From Odontocerum albicorne (Eukaryota > Arthropoda > Insecta > Trichoptera > Odontoceridae), in contig OX463854.1 in assembly GCA_949825065.1 (NCBI GenBank), positions 18,662,103 to 18,726,102 of the forward strand: DNA of 64,000 nt. The letters run 5' to 3'. Below are positions 1 to 11,200 of this stretch, piece after piece; position 1 is the first letter of the stretch; each line of letters starts with the position of its first letter. The notes under the pieces were generated by a model that saw nothing but the letters and a program-made list of their open reading frames with translations, made no database searches and was not told the DNA's origin. The translations under genes were made by a program, and so were the position numbers.

Positions 1-725
1 ACCCCGTCTTAATAAGACTATATGGTGAAACATATATAAAAAGGTCCAACCCACGTTTTTTTAGGAATGTAAAATAAAGCATTGCACGTGTAAGAAAATC
101 GAAATTTGACCATGAAGTCCACTTGTTATTGGCTTGATACTAAGTTTGTATCAGGTAGTTACTATATCTGTGGCAATATATAGTTTTCTATGAAACTCTT
201 CAGATCTCTTTAAAGTAAGGTCTCTTCTCGTGGTCTGATCACAATGTTATCAAAAAGTTGAAGTGCAATTATGTAGAGTTTCCCTAGTGTATGTTTTGAT
301 TATTTTTTTAAAACGTCTATTCTCAATCGGCCTTTGAACCATTTTTGTATTATATTCGCAGATATCATTAATATTTTGGCGTAGAATTTTATTGATATCG
401 AAGAAAGTTGGGAATATTGAATGTGATATAATTATGATGGGAATGTTCATAAGATCTAATATTTCTTGCAACAATGTTCAAAAATGTTAAAGGCCTCCTG
501 AAAACTATGCTAAATACAAAGATTTATGTAGCCGTATTCAATACTACGACTAAGTAATTATTTTTCAATGTTTAGTATTGCTGTATTCCTTTAAATAATT
601 TTCCTTTTCTCTGACATTTTCTAAGGTAGTCTTGCGTTTAAGCAAATCATCGATTACATGAATACTGGATACACAAATATTTTCTAAGATAATATTATTT
701 GATCAGGGTCTTGTATTTCCATTTC
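1..725. other. AT-rich stretch, no gene recognised
   Basis: No recognisable coding region, RNA or repeat was found. A 74-codon minus-strand open frame at 250-474 has no motif I know and is not supported as a gene. Confidence 0.5.
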
Positions 726-739
726 GCTTTCTTCTTCTT

Positions 740-1790
740 CTTAACGTTTCTCCCCACGTTGGAGGTTGGCAATCATCATGTATGTTTTAATTTTGTCTGG
801 AGTTGCTTTGAACAATGTATCTGTATTACGGTGGAATCACTCTCTTAGGTTCTTCAGCCAAGAACTCCGTTTTCTTCCTACACATAGTTTTCTTTGTATC
901 TTCCCCTACAATATGACTTGGATGATTTCATATTTATTTCCTCTCATAAAATGCCCTATTCAATCCAATATTCTTCTCTTTTTAAGCAATTGAATACTCT
1001 TTACCTCTTTAATGCATTTGAGGACCTCTTCGTTACGCACTGTGTCTACCTGGGAAATCTTTATCATTCTCCTGCAACACCGCATTTCAAATGCTTCTAT
1101 TCGTTTTGTGGTGGCTTGGGTGAGTGTTCACGCCATAAAAAAGTACTGAAAAGGTGTAACATCTTACAATGTTCATTTTGTATTTGAAGTTTAAAGTCTC
1201 CATTATAGAGAATATTTTTCGTTTCGAAGAACAGTTCCGTGTCATCTGTCCTGGTTCGAATATCCCGAGAATGATCCCACTGATCATTAAGCCAGCATCC
1301 CAGATTATTGTATTTATGCACTTTTTCAATGCACTTAGATTCTACTCTCAGCGAAGTATCTGGTCGTTGATTCCCTTTACGGATAATCACAAGTTTAACA
1401 TGGACTTTGCAATTTTTATTGAGAGACCTTTATTTCAGCATGCCTCACTGATTTTATTCATGAGTCTTTGCAGGCTTTCTATATTATCCGTTAGGATGAG
1501 AGTATTTTGGATTATGTTAATTATTTGTCCATTTATAAGTATCTCATCTTTTGAATCTTCACCATCCAACGCCTCCCTGAAAATCCACTCCGAGTACATG
1601 TTAAAAAAAAAGAAAAAAGTGTGCAACCCTGCCAAACTCAACGACATTGTTTGCTGTCGTCTACCTTCACTGGTGCTCTTTGGTGCCAGTATAAATTTCT
1701 GATGATTCTTACATCTCTTGTATCCAGACCATTGTTAACAAGAATTTTCAATATCTTGTTGTGTTGTACTCTATCAAAAGCTTTTTCGAA
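740..1790 (-). pseudogene. Decayed LINE reverse transcriptase, group B
   Basis: Read on the minus strand from 1790 down to 740, the three frames together give the order of a non-LTR reverse transcriptase C-terminal half. It begins with RNLYWHQRAPV, then a QGC box, FREALDGE, and the catalytic-box region, where the usual YADD is replaced by IQNTLIL. Next come a KYNNLGCWLND segment, LFYGV, EAFEMRCCRRMIKIS and a final YEIIQVIL...GRKRSSWLKNLR tail. Several frameshifts and stops break the frame, and the catalytic aspartates are gone, so it is dead. It is 5' truncated: no endonuclease domain is seen. The clade is not assigned. Confidence 0.8.
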
Positions 1791-2020
1791 GTAAATAAAA
1801 CAAGTACGAAGATCTATATTCCAGTCACGAAATTTTTTTCCTATTATTTCAATGCTACAAAGAGTCTCTCTTTGGGTAGATGTTCCATACCTATTTGTGT
1901 TCTTCCAATATATTCCTCACATTTCTTATATATTTTTCTGTGAATCACGTGAAAGGCTTTTTTAGAATGTGGCTCGTTAAACTTGTAGGGAATACCCACG
2001 TCCCTAAAATATTATCAACA

Positions 2021-2575
2021 TGCAGGGTCAACGACCGATGAATCAACCTCTGGATATGTACAAATGTCACATACCAGAACGTAAATACTGTTTACACGCA
2101 AATAATATTTACATCGCATTCCACGGTAGAAAGAGAACATATCACGCCGTCTCGCCGTTTCGACAATAAGTATTCTACCCACTGCATTATCCGCAGCGTC
2201 TGCGACTACCTCAGCACGCGCAGGAGTGAGATCGAGATATACCGCGGACGCATTCACGCGCCCCGTTCTGAAATTCTATATATATATATATACCTACTTA
2301 TCGATGAATAAAGAGCACTTGTTATTATTTGCTTGACCATTCATTTCTGTTTACTATTTATTATTATTCACTCTCACTTCCCGCATTCCTGAATCGACGT
2401 TTTTTATTTTAAATACAAAACAAATCAAAATCATCACGACGTATCAAATTAAGCATCCCGCTAAATTGATGACCCCGAACGAAGAGGAACACAGAATTCG
2501 ACTAAAACGAACATAGCGATGTCAACATCAACATCATCAGCACGTCCTACTAGGACACATGCTAAAAACTAATAG
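2021..2575 (+). mobile_element. CsRn1-like gypsy 5' LTR, primer site and gag start
   Basis: The stretch has LTR architecture: a TATA tract (2277-2293), a polyadenylation signal AATAAA (2307-2312), and TTGATGACCCCGAACG at 2466-2481. The last resembles the tRNA-Trp-type primer site used by CsRn1-clade gypsy elements. An ATG at 2519 opens an 18-codon gag-like start (MSTSTSSARPTRTHAKN, then stop at 2572). A diverged copy of the same block (LTR, primer region and a gag start MSISKSSARSNRTHA) lies inverted at 51880-52390, which supports one element family. The rest of gag-pol is absent here. The left LTR edge at 2021 is inferred from where similarity to the second copy begins. Confidence 0.65.
2519..2572 (+). 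pseudogene. Truncated gag start of gypsy element
   Basis: An 18-codon frame begins at the expected distance after the primer-binding site and ends at a stop. The serine/threonine-rich start (MSTSTSSARPTRTH) matches the start read in the copy near 51.96 kb. It is a remnant, not a functional gag. Confidence 0.45.
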
Positions 2576-2632
2576 TTCTGTATTATTTACATATTTTCGC
2601 ATTTGGTTTTTTAAGAATAGTAACAAATACTA

Positions 2633-2738
2633 ATTGAAGTCAAGTCATTAGGTTGCTTTCTAGATTGAAGTCAAGTCATTAGGTAATATTGCTTTCTAGA
2701 TTGAAGTCAAGTCATTAGGTAATATTGCTTTCTAGATT
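2633..2738. repeat. Three tandem copies, 31-36 bp unit
   Basis: Units start at 2633, 2664 and 2700 with ATTGAAGTCAAGTCATTAGG. The first unit lacks about 5 bp (TAATA). Confidence 0.9.
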
Positions 2739-3098
2739 TTCAATAACAATATTTCACTTATCGAATGTAACATAATTAATTACTCTCTATTTGAGCAAAG
2801 TATAGTATTTTATATAATAAGATAACTAAAACATAGAAAGCACTTAATACCAAATCACAAAACGCAGCCATCAACCACCACAGAGCACAGTTTGGAAACC
2901 ACTACATTAGAGCAATAAAATCAAGGCGTTACGAACCACGAGGTTTTCTTCTTCTGTGATATTCTTCACATCTGAGGATCGTGACTTCTTTAGGATGTGA
3001 TGGTGCAAACCTTCCTAGCGACGGCTCCTTTGCATCAGTTTGCACTCCGCAGCTAGAAAAAATATTTGTTCATCTGGTCAGTTCAATGGGTTGGAAAT

Positions 3099-3658
3099 TT
3101 CCCCCTGTTCTATCTGCCTTCCACGTTACTGGTGAGCACCGGACTCGCCAAGTTGTAATACTCTCTATTTCCCCCTGCCCTATCTGCCTTCCACGTTACT
3201 GGTGAGCACCGGACTCGCCAAGTTGTAATACTCTCTATTTTCCCCTGCCCTATCTGCCTTCCACGTTACTGGTGAACACCGGGCTCGCCAAGTTGTAATA
3301 CTCTCTATTTCCCCCTGCCCTATCTGCCTTCCACGTTACTGGTGAGCACCGGACTCGCCAAGTTGTAATACTCTCTATTTTCCCCTGCCCTATCTGCCTT
3401 CCACGTTACTGGTGAGCACCGGACTCGCCAAGTTGTAATACTCTCTATTTTCCCCTGCCCTATCTGCCTTCCACGTTACTGGTGAACACCGGGCTCGCCA
3501 AGTTGTAATACTCTCTATTTCCCCCTGCCCTATCTGCCTTCCACGTTACTGGTGAGCACCGGGCTCGCCAAGTTGTAATACTCTCTATTTCCCCCTGCCC
3601 TATCTGCCTTCCACGTTACTGGTCAGCACCGGGCTCGCCAAGTTGTAATACTCTCTAT
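3099..3658. repeat. 70-bp minisatellite, eight copies
   Basis: CCACGTTACT recurs at 3121, 3191, 3261, 3331, 3401, 3471, 3541 and 3611, exactly every 70 bp. Two linked variant types alternate (GAGCACCGGACTC and GAACACCGGGCTC; CCCCC or TCCCC at the unit start). The unit is much more GC-rich than its surroundings. A 74-codon open frame starting at 2981 runs into the array but is not a supported gene. Confidence 0.95.
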
Positions 3659-3889
3659 TAGCATAGCAATACTCTCTATGTGTCCGAAAAACCGCGGATG
3701 TCGATCAAATATAAAGTGAAGAGTTTTTTCAAGATAATAGTACTTCTAATATGAAAATGTTAATACTCATTGCCATCTACAAGATCGGTAACCTCTGCTC
3801 TTCCATACCTTTTATAGTTTTACATTGTCATACCTTTTATAGTTTACATCCATCCATCTGATGATTTCTGCATCGTAACCACCCCTAAC

Positions 3890-4110
3890 GACTTCAGTGG
3901 CATAGTTTGTAAGACACCTGTATCCCAACCCGGGGGTTTTGAGTTCGATTCTTACAGGTGCCTATTTTTATTAAAGAACTTCAGTCAAATTTTCCCATAA
4001 ACCCTCTTTAATATTTTTCTGATTGATTGGAAGAGGTTTCTATATGGCAATAAGCTTACCAGGTTTTATTACATTACATACAACTTAAATGTAGTAGAAT
4101 ATAAAATAGT
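3890..4110 (+). mobile_element. SINE family S1 copy
   Basis: The tRNA-like head contains a pol III B-box-like GAGTTCGATTCT (3941-3952), followed by a T-rich linker. The family tail has GATTGGAAGAG and a degenerate TATGGCAATAA. The same head and tail order recurs at 15115, 26198, 47760 and, inverted, 33235 and 57170. Confidence 0.8.
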
Positions 4111-4269
4111 ACTTTCTGTTACGCACCGTCCTGTATAAATAAAGTTATGGTCAATTTCAAGTGTGTGGGGGCAAATTATTTGCCACGTCAATGAGCATTT
4201 ATAATTTCGTCTCGAGTCTCGGTAGTTAATTTCCGTGTTCAACTTTTTAAAGCTGTGCAACTACTTTTC

Positions 4270-4356
4270 TGGTCTGGTTTTCACTTGGGGCCCATTAAAA
4301 CATATTTCAGGTTGATTGGAAGAGATTGCCACATGGCAATAAAATCGCCAGGTTAA
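4270..4356 (+). mobile_element. SINE S1 tail fragment
   Basis: Only the 3' part is present: GGTCTGGTTTTCACTTGG, then TTGATTGGAAGAGATTGCCA and CATGGCAATAA. The tRNA-like head is missing. Confidence 0.75.
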
Positions 4357-4496
4357 AAAAAATTAAGAGGCACTATTCTGGAGGATTAAGCTTATACGAT
4401 CATTAACAGTTAAAAGTGCATTCGATCTTGATATCCGGTACTCAAAAAGATTCTTGAAAATTTATATTCAATGAAGATCAACTTAATGAAGCAGAT

Positions 4497-4728
4497 GACG
4501 ACCTCCGTGTTATATTTGATATAACGTTTGATTTCCACCCGTAGGTTTTGTGTTCGATTTTATATCCGATGGTATCCTAAAAAAGAGAGTCCTGATAAAA
4601 GCGATTGTCTGGTAACAATACTTACAAGCGTTAAACATGTGCGAGTGTTGTCTCTTCACATACGGTAGTATTGCTAATACAAGCTGATTACGAACAACGA
4701 GCTCTAAGCCTGCTTCAGTGGTTCTTAT
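4497..4728 (+). mobile_element. SINE family S2 copy
   Basis: The head GACGACCTCCGTG and TGATTTCCACCCG with a B-box-like TGTGTTCGATTTT match the copy at 14566-14782 and the inverse copies at 14276 and 31185. The tail AGTATTGCTAATAC...GCTTCAGTGGTTCTTA is shared with those copies. Confidence 0.75.
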
Positions 4729-4732
4729 AATA

Positions 4733-4845
4733 ATAACAGGGTAATGTATAAAGCGTTGTTTAGAGAGCAGACTATTTTTAAGGGCGCTGTCATTCGAGAT
4801 TCAAACCCACTATTATTGGCAGATTAAAAAATTACAAAAAAAATA
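4733..4845 (+). mobile_element. Short repeat S3 copy
   Basis: It carries the family pattern CGTTGTTTAGAGAGCAGACT, an AAGGGCGCT block, a TTCAAACCCACTATTATTGG block and an A-rich end. Read on the other strand it contains a B-box-like GGGTTTGAAT. Confidence 0.75.
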
Positions 4846-4920
4846 AAACAAGTATGGGTAGTGAATGTGGCTATTAGGTAAGGTACTCGTACTTCTCCGT
4901 ATCTGCATAAGTTAAAAAAA

Positions 4921-5060
<140 letters not shown>

Positions 5061-5084
5061 TTTAATACAGAAAACTTACTAAGG

Positions 5085-5140
5085 TAAGACGAACTTCAAA
5101 GAAACCTTTGTAGATCTTTCCACATGTAATAGTGATACAT
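5085..5140 (+). repeat. Copy of a dispersed repeat also at 42.0 kb
   Basis: AAGACGAACTTCAAAGAAAC with CTTTGTAGATCTT recurs, inverted and slightly diverged, near 42030-42072. The 42 kb copy has a perfect TACAAAG/CTTTGTA stem. The family is not recognised. Confidence 0.6.
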
Positions 5141-5329
5141 TCGCCTTTAGGTCCCTTTTAGGCTCTAAGCCCGAAGACTTAATCAATGGAAATTACGCTC
5201 TTTAATAGTTCTGAATCACCAATTTATATAAGTTGTAGGGTATCATACGAATTATTTAACTGCATCAGTTAATCATCTCTCACAGGCGAAAGAAAACCAT
5301 TTTCACTTATTCTTGTCGTGCCCTATCAG

Positions 5330-5985
5330 GTCCCCCCGACATTGGCAATCACTCTAGCAAAGGCTTATCTATCTTGCGCAACCCAGAACAGGTCCTCCAC
5401 ACGCCTCATCCCCATCCAGTCTCTTATATTGCGCAGCCAATATGTGTGCCTTCTACCAGGACCACGCTGCCCCTCGATCTTGCCCATCAGTATCAACTGG
5501 AGGATTTCGTATTTCTCTCCACGTAAAATGTGACCCAGATATGATATCTTGCGGACCTTAATATCTGTCAGCAGCTGTCTACGGCAATTAGCTCTCCTCA
5601 AGACCTCCGAATTGGTGATCATATCAGTCCAGGGTAAACGAAGCATTCGCCTGTGCAACCACATCTCGACCACTTCCAACCGAATTAGGCCTTAATATAA
5701 ATATCAAAAAGACAAAATGGATGGCATTTGGCAGGGCAGATTACTTCGCTATGACATTGTGGCTTGGGAGTGAACTGTTGGAGAGGGTGGAGCAATTCAA
5801 GTACCTGGGCAGTATGATTACTGCATCTGTCGACCCAGATATGGAGGTGAAGTGCAGTTCATTCAACAAAATGAGATCAATATTCTGCAATGATAAATTG
5901 AATCTGAAACTAAGGCAGAGAATGTTGAAGTGCTATGTTTGGTATGTTCTGCTGTATGGCTCGGAAACATGGACGCTGAAGGTTC
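5330..5985. mobile_element. LINE group B 3' end with inverted 5' segment
   Basis: Two adjacent coding pieces of one reverse transcriptase lie in opposite orientation. The plus-strand piece (about 5693-5980) reads NINIKKTKWMAFG, EQFKYLGSM, FNKMRSI and YGSETWTLKV. The minus-strand piece (5686 down to about 5330) reads RLEVVEMWLHRRMLRLPW, YLGHILRGEKYEI and RNIRDWMG, and after a nonsense codon AFARVIANV. In intact relatives the second directly follows the first. The junction is at about 5683-5692. This is the layout left by twin-primed reverse transcription, with the 3' end toward the left. Confidence 0.85.
5365..5679 (-). pseudogene. LINE reverse transcriptase C-terminal fragment
   Basis: A 104-codon open frame gives the C-terminal region after the polymerase domain: EMWLHRRMLRLPWTD, RKISYLGHILRGEKYEI and a GQRGPGRR stretch. 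A TAA at its end interrupts the frame, which would otherwise continue AFARVIANV to the natural stop. It is a fragment of the element at 5330-5985. Confidence 0.8.
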
Positions 5986-6014
5986 GTACCATTTACACTA
6001 CTTTTGAAAATTAA
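5721..6014 (+). pseudogene. LINE reverse transcriptase fragment, inverted part
   Basis: A 97-codon frame corresponds to the segment after the YADD box: WMAFGR, LLERVEQFKYLGSMI, FNKMRSIFCNDKLNLKLRQR and YGSETWTLKV. LINE similarity stops at TLKV near 5982; the last residues are flanking sequence. An in-frame start further left (5700s) only extends the LINE match and is not a true start codon. Confidence 0.8.
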
Positions 6015-6900
6015 AACTAATTAAACTATTATATCCACCGTTTGAGTGTGTCTTGAAACAAGCATACTGTTTAAAGTACACGTATGATGTAATTTGTACC
6101 CAAAATGAAGCAGAATGTTAATGAGCACTTTAATCACTTCCTAATTACTACCACAGCGCGGTACGTCCTGTTCGGCGGCTGATTAAGCAGCTCCGCATTA
6201 AAATTGCCCGTAGACTTTAACCCTCAGCTTTCTGGTCCGTGACTATCGCGTGAACAAGTGTCTGAGAAGACGCAGACAACGATTACTCATTGTTCACTTT
6301 ATACAGAAGCAACAAAAACAGCTGACGTCTCTGTGTCTCTTCTCACGTGCCAAATGGATGGAGTTTTCGTGTCTGTTGGTGTACCATGTTCAGCTTGAGT
6401 AAAAATTGGTTGGAAGTTATTGTTTATTTTAGTTCTCAAGTATCATGTACGATAGATATTTTATCACAATGCGATCCTAATTCAAAGTTAATAATAACAT
6501 TTTTTTAATAGTTCAAAGTCTCGATAAAATGGTAAAAGGGATAAACGAGGCTAAGCAAAGTGATTGCTCCTGAAAAAGAAATGCTGCAATCCTCCAATCA
6601 GCAGTTCAGGCAATGAGAAAGCTTCAGTATAACAACAATAACCACTTTTTATAGAAATTATTTTGTTATTATTCTTTGTTAAATGGTGTAATTTTCATTA
6701 TCAAATCCCTTTAAATGTACTTTCTTCTTTTTTTTTTATTTTGGCCGTACATCCATAATAATATGTAAATTGTATAAAAAAATTACATTTGAAATTTCAA
6801 CACATATTGTAAATAAACGTTAGTAAATTATTTGCACCAATTTAATGAAATAATAAATATAAGATTGTAAACATATGTACATTTAATTACTTATACATAT
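6015..6900. other. No gene recognised
   Basis: AT-rich with homopolymer runs. No convincing coding, RNA or repeat signal was seen. Confidence 0.4.
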
Positions 6901-6904
6901 CATC

Positions 6905-7200
6905 ACGCCATGTCCTTTGCTGGATGGGTAGAGAGAATAGATCCTCAAACTTTTCATTCCAGGCACACAACTTTCGTCTTCTTCACATTCATACTTCACG
7001 CCATACACAATATTCTATTATTCATACTTCTCCCTTTACTTAATTTTAAAGTCTCCTTCATTTGATCCAGCATGTTTCGGTCTACGTCTAAAATGCACAC
7101 CTTGCATTCTGACTTGTAAACTTGCTTAGTCATTACTTCTTCATTCATTCTTTCCACATGTTCATACCATCTTAAGGCTCCTTTTTTCATATTCTTCCTT
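6905..7200 (-). pseudogene. LINE group A C-terminal end
   Basis: The minus strand reads ALRWYEHVERMNEEVMTKQV, LDQMKETLKLSKGRS and then, after stops, MNVKKTKVVCLE and ILSTHPAKDMA. This is the same C-terminal signature as at 16926-17310, 46935-47400 and 59635-60050. It is 5' truncated and broken by stops. Confidence 0.8.
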
Positions 7201-7450
7201 TATCATTTTTAACCATGCATTAACTTTTGACGACTTTGTTGTTTTTCATTTTATATATTGACATTACTTTTAACACTCTTCTACCAAATTCAAGTATTAA
7301 ATTCAAATCCATTTTATCATAGAAAAAGCAATGATTGTGATTTAGATTGTATAATCGTAATTTTATTAATATTTATTCATAGATTTGAATTTTTAAACAA
7401 TACAGAAGATTTTAAATATTGCACTGTAATATCAAAATTTGAAAATGATA

Positions 7451-7526
7451 AATAATACTTAGGAAAAGTGTCACGATAACAGCAGTTCAATAATACTTAG
7501 GAAAAGTGTCACGATAACAGCAGTTA
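7451..7526. repeat. Exact 38-bp tandem duplication
   Basis: AATAATACTTAGGAAAAGTG starts at 7451 and again at 7489. The copies differ at most at their last base. Confidence 0.95.
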
Positions 7527-7529
7527 AAA

Positions 7530-8080
7530 ATGTGATTCCAGTTCTCCTTACCCAGAACACATTTATTGTATATAATATCAAAGTTGTATTTTTGATAAAT
7601 AGAAAATTGGTTTGAATCAATATATTTGATTTGTTTTAAAATAAACTTCAAATATAGTGATTTTCTTATTTTTGCCTTCAACCATGCTATACGTAACTGA
7701 ATAATGAAAATAAGATTGTAGGAGGCATGCAGACGTTATCTGTCTTATAATTACCTCATTCGGTAATCAATACCCAATATGGGATCGGAACACCGACAGT
7801 TCATGTGCCTAGTAATCAATTTAATTGTGAATATAAAAATAGAATATTACATAAAAAAAAACATTGTAATTAACTTACCAATACATATAAGATTAAATGC
7901 GGTGAAGTATCATTTGTGAATGTTGTAAAGTACTCAATGTTTTCATAGTCGCCACTTTCATATCCTTAAATCGAATTTACATAATTTTTGATAGTATTTT
8001 TATTCTTCTATTAAAAGTGAGATAGATTCCCTCTCCAATCGTTTGAAAATCAGAAGCTGGATTTTTTTCTGCTTGTCTAA
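7530..8080. other. No gene recognised
   Basis: A minus-strand open frame of 64 codons (7487-7681) crosses the duplication and has no recognisable motif. Nothing else stands out. Confidence 0.4.
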
Positions 8081-8088
8081 GAACTTTT

Positions 8089-8500
8089 CAGAATGTAACG
8101 AAACATCACGTTTTCTATCGGCTCTAGTTGATATACTACTGAGCAGAGAAAGTACGTACTACTGAGGGTAGGTAGATGTATTCAATTTTCAGGATGTAAC
8201 GAAACATCACATGTTCTATCAGCCCAAGTTGATATACTACTGAGCAGAGATAATACATACTGCTGAGGGTAGGTAGATGTATTCAATTTTCAGAATGTAA
8301 CGAAACATCTCGTCTTTTATCGGCTCTAGTTGATATACTACTGAACAGAGATAATACATACTACTGAAGGTAGACGTATCAAATTTTCAGAATCAAACGA
8401 AACAACACGTCTTATATCGGCTCTAGTTGATATACTACTAAGCAGAGATAATACATACTACTGAAGGAAGATGTATCAAATTTTAAATGTAACATCGCCT
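8089..8500. repeat. About four tandem copies, 97-101 bp unit
   Basis: Units begin CAGAATGTAACGAAACATCA or close variants at 8089, 8190, 8291 and 8388. Each contains TTGATATACTACTGAGCAGA. A partial fifth start lies near 8483. Confidence 0.92.
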
Positions 8501-8935
8501 GATCATCGTTGGGCGTGATCCAGCGTGGTACTCGTATCTGTCCGCTCCGGTATACACGTTCTTACTTGATCAGACGAGAAGCTTTTGGGTCTAAAGGTAC
8601 ATTGAAAATATGTTTGTGAAATATTAAAAACACTTCTGTATAAACCATATTGTGATTCAATATTGAATCAGCTATTTCAATACAAGTATTCGGAGTTGTG
8701 TTTGCAAAACACGATTGTAAACATTCGCTTGATTTCGCAACGTAAACATTCATAATAGAATCACAATATGTTTCTGCATTGTATTATATGTTACTCCCCC
8801 GTGTGATTTTTCTACTGGTCAGTCGCTTTATTTGTTATTCATAGCTTAATAATCGGTACCTGATAAGCTCGAAATGAAATTATTCAATATTTTTTTCAAT
8901 TTAATATCACCTACGTGTATAATTCATAATGACAA

Positions 8936-9540
8936 AGTGTCTACAACATTTATTAGAACATGGTACTCGACTACATAGACAGCATGTTCAAAATACTAAA
9001 GGAAATGGGAGTATGAGAGTACATCACGTTTTTTCAAAACCTTTACATAGACGAACAAAAGCAAATCGAGATTCAGGATGTCATCTCGGAGCGTTTAAAG
9101 GAAATAAGAGTGTAACATGGATATTTCTCCGGAACTATACAATTAATAAAGAGAAGCATGCAAAAAGCCTTAGATGAAAGCAACTAGCGGAATAACAATA
9201 TGAGGAAATAAAATCAGCAGCTTGCGGTTTATTGATGAAGCTACTATCGTTGTATCCAATGAAATAGAATTTGCAGAAATATACCGCAGTGTAGAAAAAG
9301 AGTGAAATGCTCGGCTGGGACATTATTAGGAGTAAAACAAAACTCTGATTCATTGACAGATCTATCAAAGTAACTAGAAATAATGAGAAATAGTGTTTTA
9401 TCCATTCAATCGTATGATAGTTATTTTTCAACATGTATTGGTGATACAGGCATGTTGAAAAGCGAGACCGAAGGAAACAAAGTGGTTCACACCATTCATT
9501 TAACCCACCTAGTTTTGAATAGTAGACACGCAACCATAGT
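8936..9540 (+). pseudogene. Decayed LINE reverse transcriptase core
   Basis: Joining frames on the plus strand gives MFKILKEMGV, FFQNLYIDEQ, KALDESN and then GITI.GNKISSLRFIDEATIV, the region of the catalytic YADD box, here FIDEA. EIYRSVEKE and DRSIKVTRNNEK follow. The order and spacing fit a non-LTR reverse transcriptase, but the catalytic box is altered and stops and frameshifts are frequent. Neither the 5' endonuclease nor the C-terminal end is seen. Confidence 0.7.
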
Positions 9541-9728
9541 ATAATAACCTAAACAATGAACCATAAAGGCTGAGATGCTTTTTTCACTTTTTGTAAATGA
9601 ACCAAAAGCTCCAGAGTGGAAAAAAGCGTATTTCGAGCTGAGTCGAGTCAAAAATTAGTAAACGTTAAACAAGCAATACCTCAACATTTTTTTATGGACA
9701 ATAATATGTCATTCTTAACTAGTCTTTT

Positions 9729-9765
9729 TTTCGGGGGTTTAAGGTTCGATTCCTTACAATAACCA
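9729..9765 (+). mobile_element. SINE head fragment
   Basis: CGGGGGTTTAAGGTTCGATT with a following CCTTACA has the B-box pattern of the S1 head. No A box or tail could be traced. Confidence 0.45.
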
Positions 9766-9879
9766 AACACTAATAATGTGTCTCTGACTGTTTTTTTCAC
9801 AACCAGGTTATCAATAACGTTCTATTTCTACTTAAATATATATAAATAGCACAAAACGAGAGAAAACTTTTTAAGGTGA

Positions 9880-10840
9880 TCAAGGTAGGTCAATATATTG
9901 TCGTGCAAAGTACAAACGATGATTGCTCATTTTACACAATTTTATAGAAAAGCGTTAGTGGGCACAGAGGTCGGTCATTCCTACTTCTGTTTTCCCTACT
10001 CTCTCTCTCCTAACGCTTCCAACTCCTATGCACACAAGTATATTCCAAAACACTCCTGCTGCCACTAAACATCAACAAGGAACGTTTCCTCTGAGACCTT
10101 ACACTACACCCCAAAATACTATTTTTTAGCAGCAGGGTTCACAATATACACAGCATACATACAATCTCTATAACATCAAAAGGAAGAAAGGCAACGGAAA
10201 ACCACCGCACTATATTTTCCAAGAAAAAAAACTGAATATGCTCTATAATTTGAAAGTCACGTTCTTCAGCATTGAGGTCATGACAAAGAAGAAGATAAAT
10301 TTAAGCATATGTCTTAAAATATATGATGCGTATATTTGCGAAAACGCCTTAAACGATTTCTCGCATATTTAGAGTTAGAAACACGTTTATAAAGGTGGGA
10401 AAATCATACAAAGGATCATCGGAAATGGAGAGCGGTGTTACGGCTCTGTTTAAAAGCATGACTCTCACTTGCTGAAGAGTTTAGAAATGAGAAGATATTA
10501 AGAGGCTAAGCGGTCAATTAAAAACGAGAGTTCGGGTCCATCTTAGATATACAATTTGTGTGACAGACGGTGCTGCTCAAGAATCGAACTAAACAGCCAT
10601 TGAAATAAATATACTGCCGCTCAGTCACATGTCTTAAAATTTTTACTTTGTATTTTTTCTCGACGGACAGAGGTTAATTAAAATTGTGAAATAAAAAACA
10701 AATTAATATATGAGGGAGTTTTATAATTAACTGAAAATATTTTCATATGTTAAGATTCAATTGATGGTGGATAATACTTCCTTAACTTTATTATCTGTTT
10801 CGAGATGACATCGTTACGGACTTTGTCAAACCATAAGATT
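9880..10840. other. No gene; possible dispersed repeat at 10160-10260
   Basis: GGCAACGGAAAACCACCGCA near 10190 resembles a phrase common in insect repeat 3' regions, but I cannot assign it. The rest shows no signal. Confidence 0.3.
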
Positions 10841-11200
10841 CTTCGATATCACCACATTTCAAAGAAAAAGTCTTTTCGATAGCACCGCATTTCAAAATGT
10901 AAATTTGTAGTTTCTTGAATATGACCCAAGTGCTTCAACGTCCTAGAAAAGTACGGAAAATATATAGAAACGTAAAATTCACACAAGTCAAGATTAAAAT
11001 TCTTGTTGCAGAAGAAATACCATTTTGAAGAAGTTATCTCGTGCCATCTCAATTCTTACTTTGATCTCTTGGGATTGGTAGCATTGATCATTTAACCAGT
11101 TTCCCAGATGTTTACATAGTTCAATGAAAATATCTGGGAAACTCGGTGAATGAAAACGCTCAACGAATTCATTATTTGCATCAAGAGGCAAGAGGCACCC
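10840..11200 (-). pseudogene. LINE group B fragment
   Basis: The minus strand reads ELCKHLGNWLNDQCYQSQEI, KVRIEMARDNFFKM and, after frameshifts, NKNFNLDLC and LRFYIFSVLF. This is the segment between the YADD box and the EMWCRRM region, parallel to KYNNLGCWLND at 1.3 kb. It is short and degenerate. Confidence 0.7.

Noticed and set aside
1169..1702. 177-codon plus-strand open frame
   Set aside because: Antisense to the decayed LINE polymerase at 740-1790, which has clear motifs.
3099..3658. Regular repeats resembling a CRISPR array (also 27051 and 33387)
   Set aside because: Units are contiguous without unique spacers, and the DNA is eukaryotic; these are minisatellites.
8562..8753. 63-codon minus-strand frame
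   Set aside because: No motif, no splice or promoter context.
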